Shown here: positions 5,369-14,842 of the stretch, one piece after another | Numbering within the stretch: position 1 is the first letter of the stretch | Layout of the letters: every line of letters starts with the position of its first letter | Virus record (IMG/VR): IMGVR_UViG_3300046170_000094 | Location: 1 to 35,412 of that record | DNA from: a virus | DNA: 35,412 nt | Reading direction: 5' to 3' (one strand) | Program-made: the position numbers and the translations under genes | Notes under the pieces: generated by a model | What the model was told of the DNA's origin: nothing | What the model saw: the letters and a program-made list of their open reading frames with translations, nothing else | Database searches by the model: none

Positions 5369-5608
5369 TTAATTATTTAACAAGTCATGCCATACAGTTT
5401 TAATTTCATCAGTTGTTGTAGCTGTATCTACTTGACTTGGTAAATCTCTTAATGTTTGTTTATCAGCAACAATAGAAGTAGTGTCTGAACCACTTTCATT
5501 TGCTCTCATATAATCAACATCTAATTTTTCTAATGCTGGTTTTCTTGCTTCTCTTATTTTATTTTTCCAAACATCTTTTGCTTTTGAAATATCTATAGTT
5601 ATAGCCAT
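5369..5608 (-). CDS. Small tail-fibre-associated protein, 79 aa
   Basis: The layout is ISKAKDVWKNKIREARKPALEKLDVDYMRA, then a Thr-rich turn, then KQTLRDLP and a C-terminal IKTVWHDLL. It matches short phage proteins (D-x-x-[KR]-A-x-x-x-x-R-x-x-L-R-x-A-R-x-P-x-L-x-x-L-D) found next to tail fibres and often thought to help fibre assembly. Coupled to the upstream gene by a one-base overlap at 5608. Confidence 0.65.
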   Translation of the reverse strand: MAITIDISKAKDVWKNKIREARKPALEKLDVDYMRANESGSDTTSIVADKQTLRDLPSQVDTATTTDEIKTVWHDLLNN

Positions 5609-5841
5609 TAGTCTCCAACTCCATCTGTTAATTCTGCATCATCTATTGTCCAAGCATTTCTAAAAGTTCTATCTGTAGGAATAAAATTATCATCTACGAT
5701 TTTGTATGGAAAACCAGTAGGTACATCTTTTTTAGCAATTTCATCTACTGTCATTGTTTCCAATGCTTCTGGTGATGGTGTCATTATAGTTATATCACTT
5801 TGAATGTTTGGTGATTGATTTTTAAAAATTATTTTACTCAT
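5608..5841 (-). CDS. Small tail-fibre-associated protein, 77 aa
   Basis: The C-terminal part carries EIAKKDVPTGFPYKIVDD, then IPTDRTFRNAW, a pattern that recurs in small phage proteins always paired with the protein encoded at 5369-5608. The two probably work together in fibre assembly or host-range variation; no activity is known. AAGGAG precedes the ATG at 5841. Confidence 0.7.
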   Translation of the reverse strand: MSKIIFKNQSPNIQSDITIMTPSPEALETMTVDEIAKKDVPTGFPYKIVDDNFIPTDRTFRNAWTIDDAELTDGVGD

Positions 5842-5856
5842 TATTTCTCCTTAATG

Positions 5857-7176
5857 TTATTCAAAGAATGTTGCGTTTACTTCTGGAAAATCAGATAAAT
5901 TTGCAGCATCACTATAAGTTGCTATTTCACATCTTCCAGTTTCTTTAATACTATCTGACCTTCCATAACTAACATCTCCAATTATACTTGTGTTAGTATT
6001 TGGGTCTCTTCCTGCACCTGCCATAGTATAATTTGCACTACTAAGACTACTTGTAAAATTAATCACATATTCTCCAGTTCCATTGTCATTAATACTACTT
6101 ACATTTGCAGTAGATTGAACTGAGTTGTTAGCTCCATTAAACATGGCATAAGCTACAACTGAACCTGCACCAGATGATATTCCTGTTAATGCAGAACCAT
6201 CTCCAGAAAATGATGTAGCTTTTACTGTTCCATTAACATCTAGTTTTTCTGATGGCGATGAAGTTCCGATACCAACTTTTCCATCTGATTTTATAATTAA
6301 TTTTTGGCTTCTTTGAGGAGCAAATATAAAGTCTGGGTTAGAACCACCTGCATTAGACCAAGTTGAGAATACTACATTACTAGCTCCTTGAGCTTCAAAT
6401 AAAGTTACATTGGCGTTTGCTACTCCCCCAAAAGTAGTTCCACTAGTTGATGAACCATAAGAATATATTTTCATATAACCACTAGCATTATTCCACGCTT
6501 CAAAACCACCTAATGCAGTTGATGTTGTAGTTTTTGATTTAATTATAGTATTCTGTGCACCAGAACATTCTAATTCTTCAGATGGCGATGCAGTTCCAAC
6601 ACCAAATCCAACACTTGTTGCTCCAAATGCTACTGTATGAGAACTACCACCTCTATAGAAAACAAAATCATTTGCTACAGCTGATATTAATGGTTTAGCT
6701 GTGCCACTTGTATTATCGCAAAGTTCTATACCACCATAAGTATCAGTAGATTCAAATCTAGCAAGTTGATTGTCACTAGAAACTATATGTAATTTTCTTG
6801 ATGGTGATGAAGTTCCGATACCTAATCCAGTAGAATTTAATCTCATTTTTTCTGAACCTGCTACTGCAATTTGTAAAGCATCTGTATCATGTCTATAATT
6901 TATTTGACCTCTGTAACTTCCTGCTCCTGTTCCATCTGCGAAATGAATTGCTCCTGTATGAGATGTTCCAGTATAAATAGTTAATCCTTGATGTGTTGAA
7001 CCATTACCAACTAATAGAGGTAATCCACCTGCATCAAAGCCAGAAGCACTTGTAGTATTTATTAATACATTCTCTGATGAGTTAATAGTTATAGCAGTAG
7101 CATCAGCATTATCATCTATACCTTTAGATTGAAAATTTAATACTGGTATGTTTGCTTTATCTCTTGCGTTAGTCAT
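5857..7176 (-). CDS. Tail fibre or receptor-binding accessory protein, 439 aa
   Basis: The protein has repeated G-x-G-T-x-S-P-S-x-x-L motifs (GIGTSSPSRKL, GVGTASPSEEL, GIGTSSPSEKL), typical of beta-structured phage fibre shafts and heads. A single motif set is shared with the large tail fibre at 7463-10957, suggesting duplication. It lacks the T7-type N-terminal anchoring domain, so it may bind to the main fibre or be a second tip. There is no Ser/Lys peptidase S74-like chaperone signature that I can see. The C-terminal domain (about 330-439) is unlike the main fibre and may determine receptor choice. Confidence 0.7.
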   Translation of the reverse strand: MTNARDKANIPVLNFQSKGIDDNADATAITINSSENVLINTTSASGFDAGGLPLLVGNGSTHQGLTIYTGTSHTGAIHFADGTGAGSYRGQINYRHDTDALQIAVAGSEKMRLNSTGLGIGTSSPSRKLHIVSSDNQLARFESTDTYGGIELCDNTSGTAKPLISAVANDFVFYRGGSSHTVAFGATSVGFGVGTASPSEELECSGAQNTIIKSKTTTSTALGGFEAWNNASGYMKIYSYGSSTSGTTFGGVANANVTLFEAQGASNVVFSTWSNAGGSNPDFIFAPQRSQKLIIKSDGKVGIGTSSPSEKLDVNGTVKATSFSGDGSALTGISSGAGSVVAYAMFNGANNSVQSTANVSSINDNGTGEYVINFTSSLSSANYTMAGAGRDPNTNTSIIGDVSYGRSDSIKETGRCEIATYSDAANLSDFPEVNATFFE

Positions 7177-7180
7177 TTAA

Positions 7181-7435
7181 TTATAAATCCTCTTGTTCAG
7201 CTTTAAAAGTTGCATAAGCATCTTTAACATCTTGTGTCCAGACTGCGTTGCATACTGCTTGAACCTCTGAGTGTTCATTCGTAATATCTGCATCTGGCAT
7301 TAAAGAATGTCTATGATACTTTCTTGATAATTCTTCATTGTCTTCCATAACTACAGTATCTGTTCTTACTTGAACTGATTTGTATTTTCCGACCACTTCG
7401 ATTTTACCAATCTGTGTCTCTTTAGTTAGTGCCAT
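7181..7435 (-). CDS. Small conserved protein between tail-fibre genes, 84 aa
   Basis: The sequence TKETQIGKIEVVGKYKSVQVRTDT, then LSRKYHRHSL, then AVCNAVWTQDVKDAY recurs in a short phage family next to fibre genes (K-I-E-V-V ... V-R-T ... S-R-x-Y-H-R-H ... A-V-W-T). Likely an all-beta plus helix protein of the tail tip or a fibre assembly factor. No activity known. It lies between the two fibre genes with gaps of 4 and 27 bases and has its own GGAGA ribosome site. Confidence 0.7.
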   Translation of the reverse strand: MALTKETQIGKIEVVGKYKSVQVRTDTVVMEDNEELSRKYHRHSLMPDADITNEHSEVQAVCNAVWTQDVKDAYATFKAEQEDL

Positions 7436-7462
7436 GTGTTGTCTCCTGTGTTGTTGTTAAAA

Positions 7463-10400
7463 TTAAACATGATAAAAACCACCTAAATTAATTTGCATCA
7501 AACCGCTTTCGTCCATTTCTGATGCATCAAGTGTATTATAATTTGCTCCACTACCTGCTTGGTTTATATAAAGTTCTACTCTTGTAGTGTTTGGAGAAAT
7601 TTGACCTTTGATACCTGCATCTCCTAAATTTTGATAACCTTCTATCGGAAAAACACTTATCGCACTTTGAAAATAGTTAGATATATTTGCTGACGTAAAA
7701 GGCAACCCATTTATCCATGCTGTTCCTAAACTAGTTACTGAAGCTGTAGATATTCTAATATTAAAAAATACTATGTTTCCTATTTTAGTGTATCTGCCTT
7801 GCTGACCACCACTAACATAATTAGAAGTTCCTGTACTCCAACTAGGTGTAAAAGTTCCTTCTTCGTAATCGTCTAAATTATTTGCTGAACCTGTGCCACC
7901 AAGACGTACTCCGTCTGATAAATATAATCTTCTAAATCTAACTCCTTGCTCTCCTAAATCTTGGTCAGCATCAGAATTAGAACCATCTGAATTACAAGGA
8001 GTAATACAATTTAAATCATCTCTAAATCTAATTCCAGAATTTCCAGTAGATGCAATATGTAATTTAGAACTTGCTGAACCAATACTACCAACTGATGTTC
8101 CATCTTTTCTAAATTGAACAATATCTCCATCAGAACTTAATCTATTTAATAATGCTGAATAGTTGCCACTAACTGTTGCAATTAAACGACCATCTGATTT
8201 AAATTCTGCTCCTGCTGAACCTATACCTGTAGCAGTTTTTCCCACCATGAAATTTCCAGATGAGTCGATACGCATTTTCTCATTTCCATTAACTCCAAAA
8301 TCTAAATGGTCTCCATTGTGAGTATAATTAATATAACCAATACAATTATTTCCACTATCTCCAAAACATATTGCTCCATTAGATGTATTGCCAGATAGAA
8401 TAGTCATTCCACTATTACCAGAATTTTCTGCTATGACTTGATTGTGACCAGAGTTTGCACTAGCACCACTATCAGCAGATTTAACATGAAGTAATCCTAA
8501 AGGTGATGTTTCTCCGATACCAACAGTTCCACTACCTAAATCAATATTAACGCCATAATTTCCATCTTCACCAATTTTTAAACTTCCTGAAGAACCTATA
8601 CCTTCAATATAAAGTTCATTACCATCTGAGTGAACTTTATAATTTCTACCTGCTCCACTAGTTGCATCAATGCGTATTTCTGGTGTAGCTGATTCAATTT
8701 CTAGTTCTGATGCAGGAGAACTTGTACCAATTCCAACTTTTCCTGCTGATGTGATACGGAGTTTCTCACTATCATCAATTTTAAATTGCATGTAAGTATC
8801 TGCACCACTATTATCTGGGTCTGCATCTATCTGTAAGGAATTAGAACTGCTACCATCATTAGTTATTTGACCAGATTTTTGACCTACATTATCTAAAATA
8901 AATAAACTTCCATTGTTACCTGTTGATATATTACCACCAGTAACTAAATCTCCAGTCATTGTAAGATTAGTGATGCCTGTATAAGCACCAGTAATTCTAG
9001 CATCTGGTACTGTACCACTTGTAAGATTTGATGCGTTCATTGAAGCAATATTAAACGTACCAAAAGTTATAATATCTACGACATCGCCATTTGTTAAAGC
9101 TGAAGCAAAGACAACAGAGTTACCACTTGTTACAGTAACGTCTGTTCCATTTACCATCTTAATTCCATTTAGGAATACGTCTATAAATCCTGCGTCATAA
9201 GTAAGTGAATTTGAATTATCATCATTGCCAGAGACAGTTGTAGGTGTACCAGATATTGTATACTTAAATCTTTCTGAAGTTCCATTTACTGAAGAACCTG
9301 CATTTACCCAACCAGTTGATGAGTAAACTTTTAATTGATTCGAACCTGTATCAAAATACAAATCTCCTAAATCCAATGCTGAACCATCTGGGTCTTGCGT
9401 TGGTGCTGAACTTGATGCACCAAGATAAGTATTTGCAAAACTATTTATTGAAGTTAAATTTGATGCTGCAGTATTTACTGAAGCAATAGAACCACCAACA
9501 TTATTAACATTAGCGATTGAGCCAGATACTGTTCCAATATTATTTGAACCTGTTAAATCTGTAGCTACAGTTCCAATATCACTAGCATCACCTGCCACAG
9601 CATTTATATTTGTGCTATTACCTGCAACTGAATTTATATTGGCACTATTTGAATTTACTGCATTTATATTAACAGAATTTGCATTTACTGCATTTATATT
9701 TGATGAATTATTATTAACATTTGTTATTGCAGTAGAAATTCCAGCTACTGAATTAATATTTGATGCGTTAGAAACTACTGAATTTATATTGGATGCGTTT
9801 GAAACAGCTGCATTAATATTACTTTCATTTGCAACTGCTGCATTAATATTAGATGCGTTTGCAACAGCTGAGTTAATATTGTTTTGATTAGTAACTGTTG
9901 GAGTTAATTGCAACCAAGTTGTAGATGAAAGATTATAAACCTTCATTACATCATTAGTCGTATCAAAATATAATGCTCCATCTTGCAATGCGTTTCCATC
10001 ATTATCTACAGATGGATTAGAAGATTTTGCTCCAAGAAAAGCATCATCAAATAAATCAAAAGTAGCAGCAGCAGCACTAGCAGAGTTAGCCGATGCAGTA
10101 GCAGAATTTGACGCATTAGTAGCATGAGTTCCAGCTCCAACTGCCGAAAGACCAGCTAAGGCTCGAGAATTATCTGCAGCAACTGCCGATGCAGAAGCAT
10201 TTGTTGCAGAGGTAGCAGCAGAAGAAGCAGAGTTTGCAGCAGCAGTTGCCGAACTGGCAGCAGATGTAGAAGATGTTGTTGCAGTAGCAGCATCTACAAG
10301 TAATCCCCATTTTGCACTATCAGTATTAGTAGTTAATGGTTGTGATCCAGATGATGTGTGAGCAGTTAAAGCTATAAAAATATTATTAGTAGATGTATCT

Positions 10401-10957
10401 TTAACAAGATCTCTAACAGCATAAGTTGTACCAGATGACCAGTTACCTTTAAAAGTTCCAAGTTCTTGAGCAACAGTTAATTCACCATTTGCATCAAAAC
10501 CAAATACTTTATTTGCTCTATCAGTATCACCAACAGTAAATTCAGTTGATGTCATTGTGTTTGTTCTTGATAATTTAATTGATCTATCTATTTCTTCTTG
10601 CAACTGTTGAATTGCCATCATAGATCTATCTAATCCTTCTTCATGACTTTCTGCAGGGAATGGATCGTTAGCAATATAATCGATTGCTTGTGTTTGTGGT
10701 GATGCTCTTCTTATAACTACAGTTTCTGTGTTACTTGGAATGTTACCTGTTGTGAATACAATAGTTCCACCATTAGCATTTCCTGCACCCGTTACTGTGT
10801 AATGTGTAGTTAAAGTTTTAACTGTTTCAATAGCTGAAGCATCCCTAATAATAACTTGAAGATCAGTATTTGCGAATACTTTAAATGTATAGTTAAAGGT
10901 ATCTAGAGTACCATTTCCAGAGTATGAATTTTTTACTGTAGTCGATGATATAGTCAT
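7463..10957 (-). CDS. T7-like tail fibre protein, 1164 aa
   Basis: Residues 1 to about 150 are the T7 tail-fibre N-terminal domain that attaches to the tail (starts TISSTTVKNSYSGNGTLDTFNY, with PFPAESHEEGLDR and a following helix). An Ala/Ser/Asn-rich coiled segment follows at about 225-300. Next comes a ten-residue repeat array (about 355-500), then beta-rich shaft with GIGTSSP-type motifs (about 745-840), and a C-terminal domain with the RFRRLYLSDGVRLGG and EEGTFTP motifs seen in phage fibre tips. It recognises the host surface. Longer than T7 gp17 (553 aa), mainly through the repeats. Intact across 3.5 kb. Confidence 0.88.
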   Translation of the reverse strand: MTISSTTVKNSYSGNGTLDTFNYTFKVFANTDLQVIIRDASAIETVKTLTTHYTVTGAGNANGGTIVFTTGNIPSNTETVVIRRASPQTQAIDYIANDPFPAESHEEGLDRSMMAIQQLQEEIDRSIKLSRTNTMTSTEFTVGDTDRANKVFGFDANGELTVAQELGTFKGNWSSGTTYAVRDLVKDTSTNNIFIALTAHTSSGSQPLTTNTDSAKWGLLVDAATATTSSTSAASSATAAANSASSAATSATNASASAVAADNSRALAGLSAVGAGTHATNASNSATASANSASAAAATFDLFDDAFLGAKSSNPSVDNDGNALQDGALYFDTTNDVMKVYNLSSTTWLQLTPTVTNQNNINSAVANASNINAAVANESNINAAVSNASNINSVVSNASNINSVAGISTAITNVNNNSSNINAVNANSVNINAVNSNSANINSVAGNSTNINAVAGDASDIGTVATDLTGSNNIGTVSGSIANVNNVGGSIASVNTAASNLTSINSFANTYLGASSSAPTQDPDGSALDLGDLYFDTGSNQLKVYSSTGWVNAGSSVNGTSERFKYTISGTPTTVSGNDDNSNSLTYDAGFIDVFLNGIKMVNGTDVTVTSGNSVVFASALTNGDVVDIITFGTFNIASMNASNLTSGTVPDARITGAYTGITNLTMTGDLVTGGNISTGNNGSLFILDNVGQKSGQITNDGSSSNSLQIDADPDNSGADTYMQFKIDDSEKLRITSAGKVGIGTSSPASELEIESATPEIRIDATSGAGRNYKVHSDGNELYIEGIGSSGSLKIGEDGNYGVNIDLGSGTVGIGETSPLGLLHVKSADSGASANSGHNQVIAENSGNSGMTILSGNTSNGAICFGDSGNNCIGYINYTHNGDHLDFGVNGNEKMRIDSSGNFMVGKTATGIGSAGAEFKSDGRLIATVSGNYSALLNRLSSDGDIVQFRKDGTSVGSIGSASSKLHIASTGNSGIRFRDDLNCITPCNSDGSNSDADQDLGEQGVRFRRLYLSDGVRLGGTGSANNLDDYEEGTFTPSWSTGTSNYVSGGQQGRYTKIGNIVFFNIRISTASVTSLGTAWINGLPFTSANISNYFQSAISVFPIEGYQNLGDAGIKGQISPNTTRVELYINQAGSGANYNTLDASEMDESGLMQINLGGFYHV
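9435..9895 (-). repeat. Ten-residue (30-base) Asn-rich repeat array inside the tail fibre gene
   Basis: The encoded protein repeats a ten-residue unit of the type N-x-S-N-I-N-x-x-V-x. At least four near-perfect units (around 9750-9890) are followed by more divergent copies with the N-I-N-x-V core and then I-x-x-V-x spacing. Such arrays form a regular beta-solenoid or coiled fibre shaft. The matching DNA repeats allow recombination or slippage to change shaft length. Confidence 0.7.
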
Positions 10958-10960
10958 ATG

Positions 10961-11029
10961 CTAAAAACCTTTAAACATTGATGATGGTTTAGTCAATAAA
11001 TATTCTTGGTTATACTCTTTTTTAATCAT
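10961..11029 (-). CDS. Possible tiny ORF, 22 aa, between ejection and fibre genes
   Basis: ATG 11029 to TAG 10961 reads MIKKEYNQEYLLTKPSSMF, then KGF. It fills the otherwise empty gap between the large internal virion protein and the tail fibre. A weak GAG-type ribosome site is upstream. Too short to judge; real small peptides do occur in this genome, but this could be chance. Confidence 0.3.
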   Translation of the reverse strand: MIKKEYNQEYLLTKPSSMFKGF

Positions 11030-11041
11030 TATTTCTACTCT

Positions 11042-13564
11042 TTATTGGTTAAATTCTGGCACTATTGAACCTGGTTTCATGTAATATGTTTGACCTCTTT
11101 TTTCACTATGATTTGCTTTCATTCTTTCCCAATAACCAGGATCTAAAAATTCTTTAATTTGATAACCAATTAAATAGTCATATGCTGCTTTAGTATAATA
11201 CAAGTTTAAAAAAGGTGTATGACCTTCAACTAATTCGTAAAACTTTTTACCTGCTTTTTTAGGTTCGTTCATAGCTTGAACCATATCAAAGAATTTTTTT
11301 ATATCTCCTGCAGTTGGTCCAAGAGCAGTTTCAAATATACCATTACCATATTCATTTTGAATTTCACTTATTAAGAAATCACCATAAATACCACCACCAC
11401 CACCTTGAGCAAATGATTGTAATATAACACCTTTCTTTTTAGGATCTCTAGGAGATCTACCTCTAATCATATCTTTAGTTGTCATTGCTATATATCCAAA
11501 AATAGTACCCATTATTACAAGACTAGATAAACCTTTTAACATTGGTAAACTACCTTCATCTGCTCCATAAGAATATAATTCTCTACCAATAATTTTTTTC
11601 CACATACTAATAGGGAACCCTTTAAACTGCATAACAAATCTAATGGTTTCTCCCATTGGAGTACCTTTTTCTAAACCTTGGTTCATGATTGCTCTAGTAG
11701 CAGCATCTGGTTCTGGAGATCCATGCATACCTTGATCTACTAAAACATTTCTCCAGGTTAATTCTAAATCTTTTTTAAAGTTTCTTATTTCTCTTTCAGA
11801 TAATTTTCTACCAACATATTTCATTATTGCTTCATCTGCAATTTCATCAACACCTTCTGCAGTTAAATATCTTTTATTATCAACTGCTAAAGTTTCAATT
11901 GAACGAAGCATATCCCATTTACCTTCGTCAATACCATATAAAGTTAAAAAATTTTTTTCTCTTAAATCTAAATCTGCAAACTTTGTGCTAGTCTGCATTC
12001 CATAATGTCTAGATAATCCTAATATCATTGAACTTTTTAATCTTGACACCCAACCATTTAATGAGTTCCATTTAAAGAATGTATTTTGTAATTCACCCAT
12101 TTTACCCCAACTATCATTACCTGCAGCATATACATTACCTCTATAAGCCGTAGCAGAATAAGAGTTACTTACTACTTGCAAGACTTCCATTGCAGCTTTA
12201 TCGTTTGCATTAAATAATCCTGTTAATGCTTCAAATAAACCAGTTAATAATCCTCTACCTTGAAAGTTTGTACTACCCATATATTGAGGTAAGTCACCAA
12301 AAGAAGTAATAGGTGTCATACCTAATCTTGCCATGGCTCCTGTTGATCTAACAACCATACCTACTTTTGCTAAAACATCATTTGATATACCATTAATACT
12401 TCCATCTATTTCTTTAAATTCATTTTCAAAATTTTTAAAAGTTAATTTATTAACTTGTGAAGGATCTTCGCTTTTATATTTTTTTCTTAACAAAGCTAAA
12501 ACTTTTTCTAGAGTATCTTTAGGATTAGTTCCAAGTGTTTGCATTAATGCAATGTTTCTTGTGCTAGTCGTAATAACACCTAATACATTTTCTTTTAAAG
12601 AAGGTTCTCCAAACTTAACACTATATTCTTGTCTACTAGCAGAATTTTTAAAATGTAAAACTCTTGATGCGTTTAGTCTATTAGTTACATTTTTTGTACC
12701 AAAAACACTTCCTGCGCCATCATGTTTTGTATGATCACCAGACATAAGACTATCAAAAATATTATCTAATATTTTATCTATTTCTTTAGGATCATTTACA
12801 TTTGCAAAACTTCTTTTTAAATCTAATCTAGGTTTAATATATTCTCTCCAAGCCACTCTATGATCACCAATAATTTTAGAACCATTTGCAGCTCTAGCCA
12901 TTTTTTCTGTGTTATGAGACATTCTTGTAATCCAATCATCTATCTCACCTATGTTAGCACCAAGATCATTTAACTGACCTCTTAAATCAGATTGTATTCT
13001 CATCAACACTTTTGCAATTTGTTTAGCTTCTGGGTTACCAGAAATTAAACCTTTCATTTCATCCATAATTTCTAAATCCATTTTACCAGAAGTTAAAGCA
13101 TCCCAGGATGTAGGTGATATTTCGTTTATTCCTCTAAAAAAATTATTAATTTCCATTTCCTCTAAAGCAGTTTGTCTTGATCCAATAGAGTCTCTAGCAA
13201 TTTTAGAAAATTTTTGATTACCAACTAATTTAGCTAAAACACCTTCTTCTGGTGTTAATCTAAATTTAACTCCAGACGCAGCAGATAAGTCTACTGCATC
13301 TATAATTTGTTGATAAATATCTATAGCCTTCATATTGTTGTCGGCTAAATTTCTTTTCTTTACTGCTTGTTCATATTCAAATTTGTCTATAACTTCTTTT
13401 GCTAAAATCTCATCTGTTTTAATTTGTGCTTTTTCAAATTTACTTTCATTAATTTTTATTTTAGCTTCATCTAAAATTTCATTAATTTGTTCATCAGATA
13501 TAAGATCACCAGTTAATCTTTTAACTTCTTCAAAACATTTAGATATTTTTTTTATATCTGCCAT
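11042..13564 (-). CDS. Large internal virion (ejection) protein, second half of a gp16-like pair, 840 aa
   Basis: A long helical protein in the position of the T7 internal core/ejection protein gp16. One strong hydrophobic segment near residues 680-705 (LSSLVIMGTIFGYIAMTTKD) could insert in the host membrane during DNA ejection. The C-terminal part (AGDIKKFFDMVQAM, EGHTPFLNLYYTKAAYDY) resembles the C-terminal region of large podovirus internal virion proteins. No peptidoglycan-hydrolase motif is here. The start overlaps the previous gene by one base (TAATG), so the two are coupled; together they are about 1264 residues, near the length of T7 gp16 (about 1300). Confidence 0.75.
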   Translation of the reverse strand: MADIKKISKCFEEVKRLTGDLISDEQINEILDEAKIKINESKFEKAQIKTDEILAKEVIDKFEYEQAVKKRNLADNNMKAIDIYQQIIDAVDLSAASGVKFRLTPEEGVLAKLVGNQKFSKIARDSIGSRQTALEEMEINNFFRGINEISPTSWDALTSGKMDLEIMDEMKGLISGNPEAKQIAKVLMRIQSDLRGQLNDLGANIGEIDDWITRMSHNTEKMARAANGSKIIGDHRVAWREYIKPRLDLKRSFANVNDPKEIDKILDNIFDSLMSGDHTKHDGAGSVFGTKNVTNRLNASRVLHFKNSASRQEYSVKFGEPSLKENVLGVITTSTRNIALMQTLGTNPKDTLEKVLALLRKKYKSEDPSQVNKLTFKNFENEFKEIDGSINGISNDVLAKVGMVVRSTGAMARLGMTPITSFGDLPQYMGSTNFQGRGLLTGLFEALTGLFNANDKAAMEVLQVVSNSYSATAYRGNVYAAGNDSWGKMGELQNTFFKWNSLNGWVSRLKSSMILGLSRHYGMQTSTKFADLDLREKNFLTLYGIDEGKWDMLRSIETLAVDNKRYLTAEGVDEIADEAIMKYVGRKLSEREIRNFKKDLELTWRNVLVDQGMHGSPEPDAATRAIMNQGLEKGTPMGETIRFVMQFKGFPISMWKKIIGRELYSYGADEGSLPMLKGLSSLVIMGTIFGYIAMTTKDMIRGRSPRDPKKKGVILQSFAQGGGGGIYGDFLISEIQNEYGNGIFETALGPTAGDIKKFFDMVQAMNEPKKAGKKFYELVEGHTPFLNLYYTKAAYDYLIGYQIKEFLDPGYWERMKANHSEKRGQTYYMKPGSIVPEFNQ

Positions 13565-14838
13565 TAACTATTCCTTTTAGTACAATAAGTTCCTGCTTCT
13601 ATAGCTTCTCTTATTTTAGTTTTATTTTTTATATTATTATCTATTTTTTCTATTTCAGCTTTGTTTACAGATAATTCTGTAATATCTTCATCTTTAATAT
13701 CTAATTGTTTTTGTCTAACTTTAGTTGATGCATTAATATTTTCTGCTTCTGACTCTAATTCAGAAGTTACTTTTTGTTTTCTTGTTATTTCTTTTTCAGT
13801 AAATAGTTTTTTATTATTAGCATTAATACCTTCTTTTTGTTCTTTTAATTTAGCTTCATCGTTTGCTTTTCTTTTAGCTTCGATTAAATCTCTTTCTGTT
13901 TTTTGTAGGTTTCGCAAGTTTTGCAAGTAAACTTTTGCAGACTTTCTATCATTATTATCTAAAGAATTTTTATATAAACTTTTATATTCTGTAATTTGAT
14001 CTTCTAATTTATTTAATCTTTCATCACCTATTCTAGTTTTTTCAACTATAACATTTCCAGTATCTACTTTCTCTCCTTTTAAAACTTTACCAACAGAATA
14101 TCTTAATAATGCTTGTTGATTTTCTGGAGAGATCGCAGCAAGTTTTTGATAGATATTTGGCTTACCTCTTTTTTCTGCAATAAAATCACCTATTCTTCCA
14201 AAACCAACATGAGCTGCAGAACCTATAAATCCACCTACTGCTATGTTTGCAAAAGAATCATATACATCGTAATTAGCTTGCTCTGATTTAGCCACACCAT
14301 AAACAAGAGGTTCAACTGCAGTATTACCAACAAAACCTTCAACAAAACCTTTTTTCATTCTAGCAACATTTTTACCAGATCTTGCTACCATATTTGCAAA
14401 TCTTGTTTCACGAACAATTGGAACAAAAGATGCTGCAAGATTAATAGGATCTAAAAAACTTGTACCTAAAGATTCTAAAAAGAAAAAACTTCTAGCAAGT
14501 TTACTATCTGGACCTCTAGCAATAACATCTGCTCTTTCATTTTCTAATTTTTTTCTTTCTACCAAGTAGTCAACTAAACCTGCTCTAGTATCTTTTTCAA
14601 AAACTAAACCAAGATCTCCATACTCTTTGTTTAAAAAATCTCTATCTAAATATTCACTACTTGATTGATATGCTTGAGTTTGTTCTACAGATCTAAATAT
14701 AGAAGATGTTGGATTGTAGTTCCAGGCATTCATAAATGTTGCGCCTGCAGTTTCCCAAAAACCACTTTTAGTTTGATTGTATAAAGAACCTATCTCTTGT
14801 TCGGATGTTTCAAAACCACCTAATCCAAAATTTATCAT
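13564..14838 (-). CDS. Internal virion protein, first half of a gp16-like pair, 424 aa
   Basis: The N-terminal half has a segment with small and hydrophobic residues (FLESLGTSFLDPINLAASFV and NIAVGGFIGSAAHVGFGRIG), which is the membrane-active look of ejection proteins. The C-terminal half is a highly charged coiled coil ending CTKRNS. It has no enzyme motif. It lies between the lytic-transglycosylase-containing protein and the large 840-residue protein, with TAATG coupling to the latter. It probably forms part of the internal core and ejection tube. The clean ending makes a natural gene boundary more likely than a broken gp16. Confidence 0.65.
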   Translation of the reverse strand: MINFGLGGFETSEQEIGSLYNQTKSGFWETAGATFMNAWNYNPTSSIFRSVEQTQAYQSSSEYLDRDFLNKEYGDLGLVFEKDTRAGLVDYLVERKKLENERADVIARGPDSKLARSFFFLESLGTSFLDPINLAASFVPIVRETRFANMVARSGKNVARMKKGFVEGFVGNTAVEPLVYGVAKSEQANYDVYDSFANIAVGGFIGSAAHVGFGRIGDFIAEKRGKPNIYQKLAAISPENQQALLRYSVGKVLKGEKVDTGNVIVEKTRIGDERLNKLEDQITEYKSLYKNSLDNNDRKSAKVYLQNLRNLQKTERDLIEAKRKANDEAKLKEQKEGINANNKKLFTEKEITRKQKVTSELESEAENINASTKVRQKQLDIKDEDITELSVNKAEIEKIDNNIKNKTKIREAIEAGTYCTKRNS

Positions 14839-14842
14839 AGTA

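Noticed and set aside
9612-9887. Plus-strand open frame opposite the tail fibre repeat
   Set aside because: It is a mirror of the Asn-rich repeat of the fibre gene on the other strand, with a monotonous Leu/Phe/Ala product and no ribosome site.
12333-13930. Several plus-strand frames opposite the ejection protein genes
   Set aside because: Low-complexity Ser/Leu/Phe products that arise from reading A-rich genes backwards; no starts with ribosome sites, and the minus-strand genes are long and intact.
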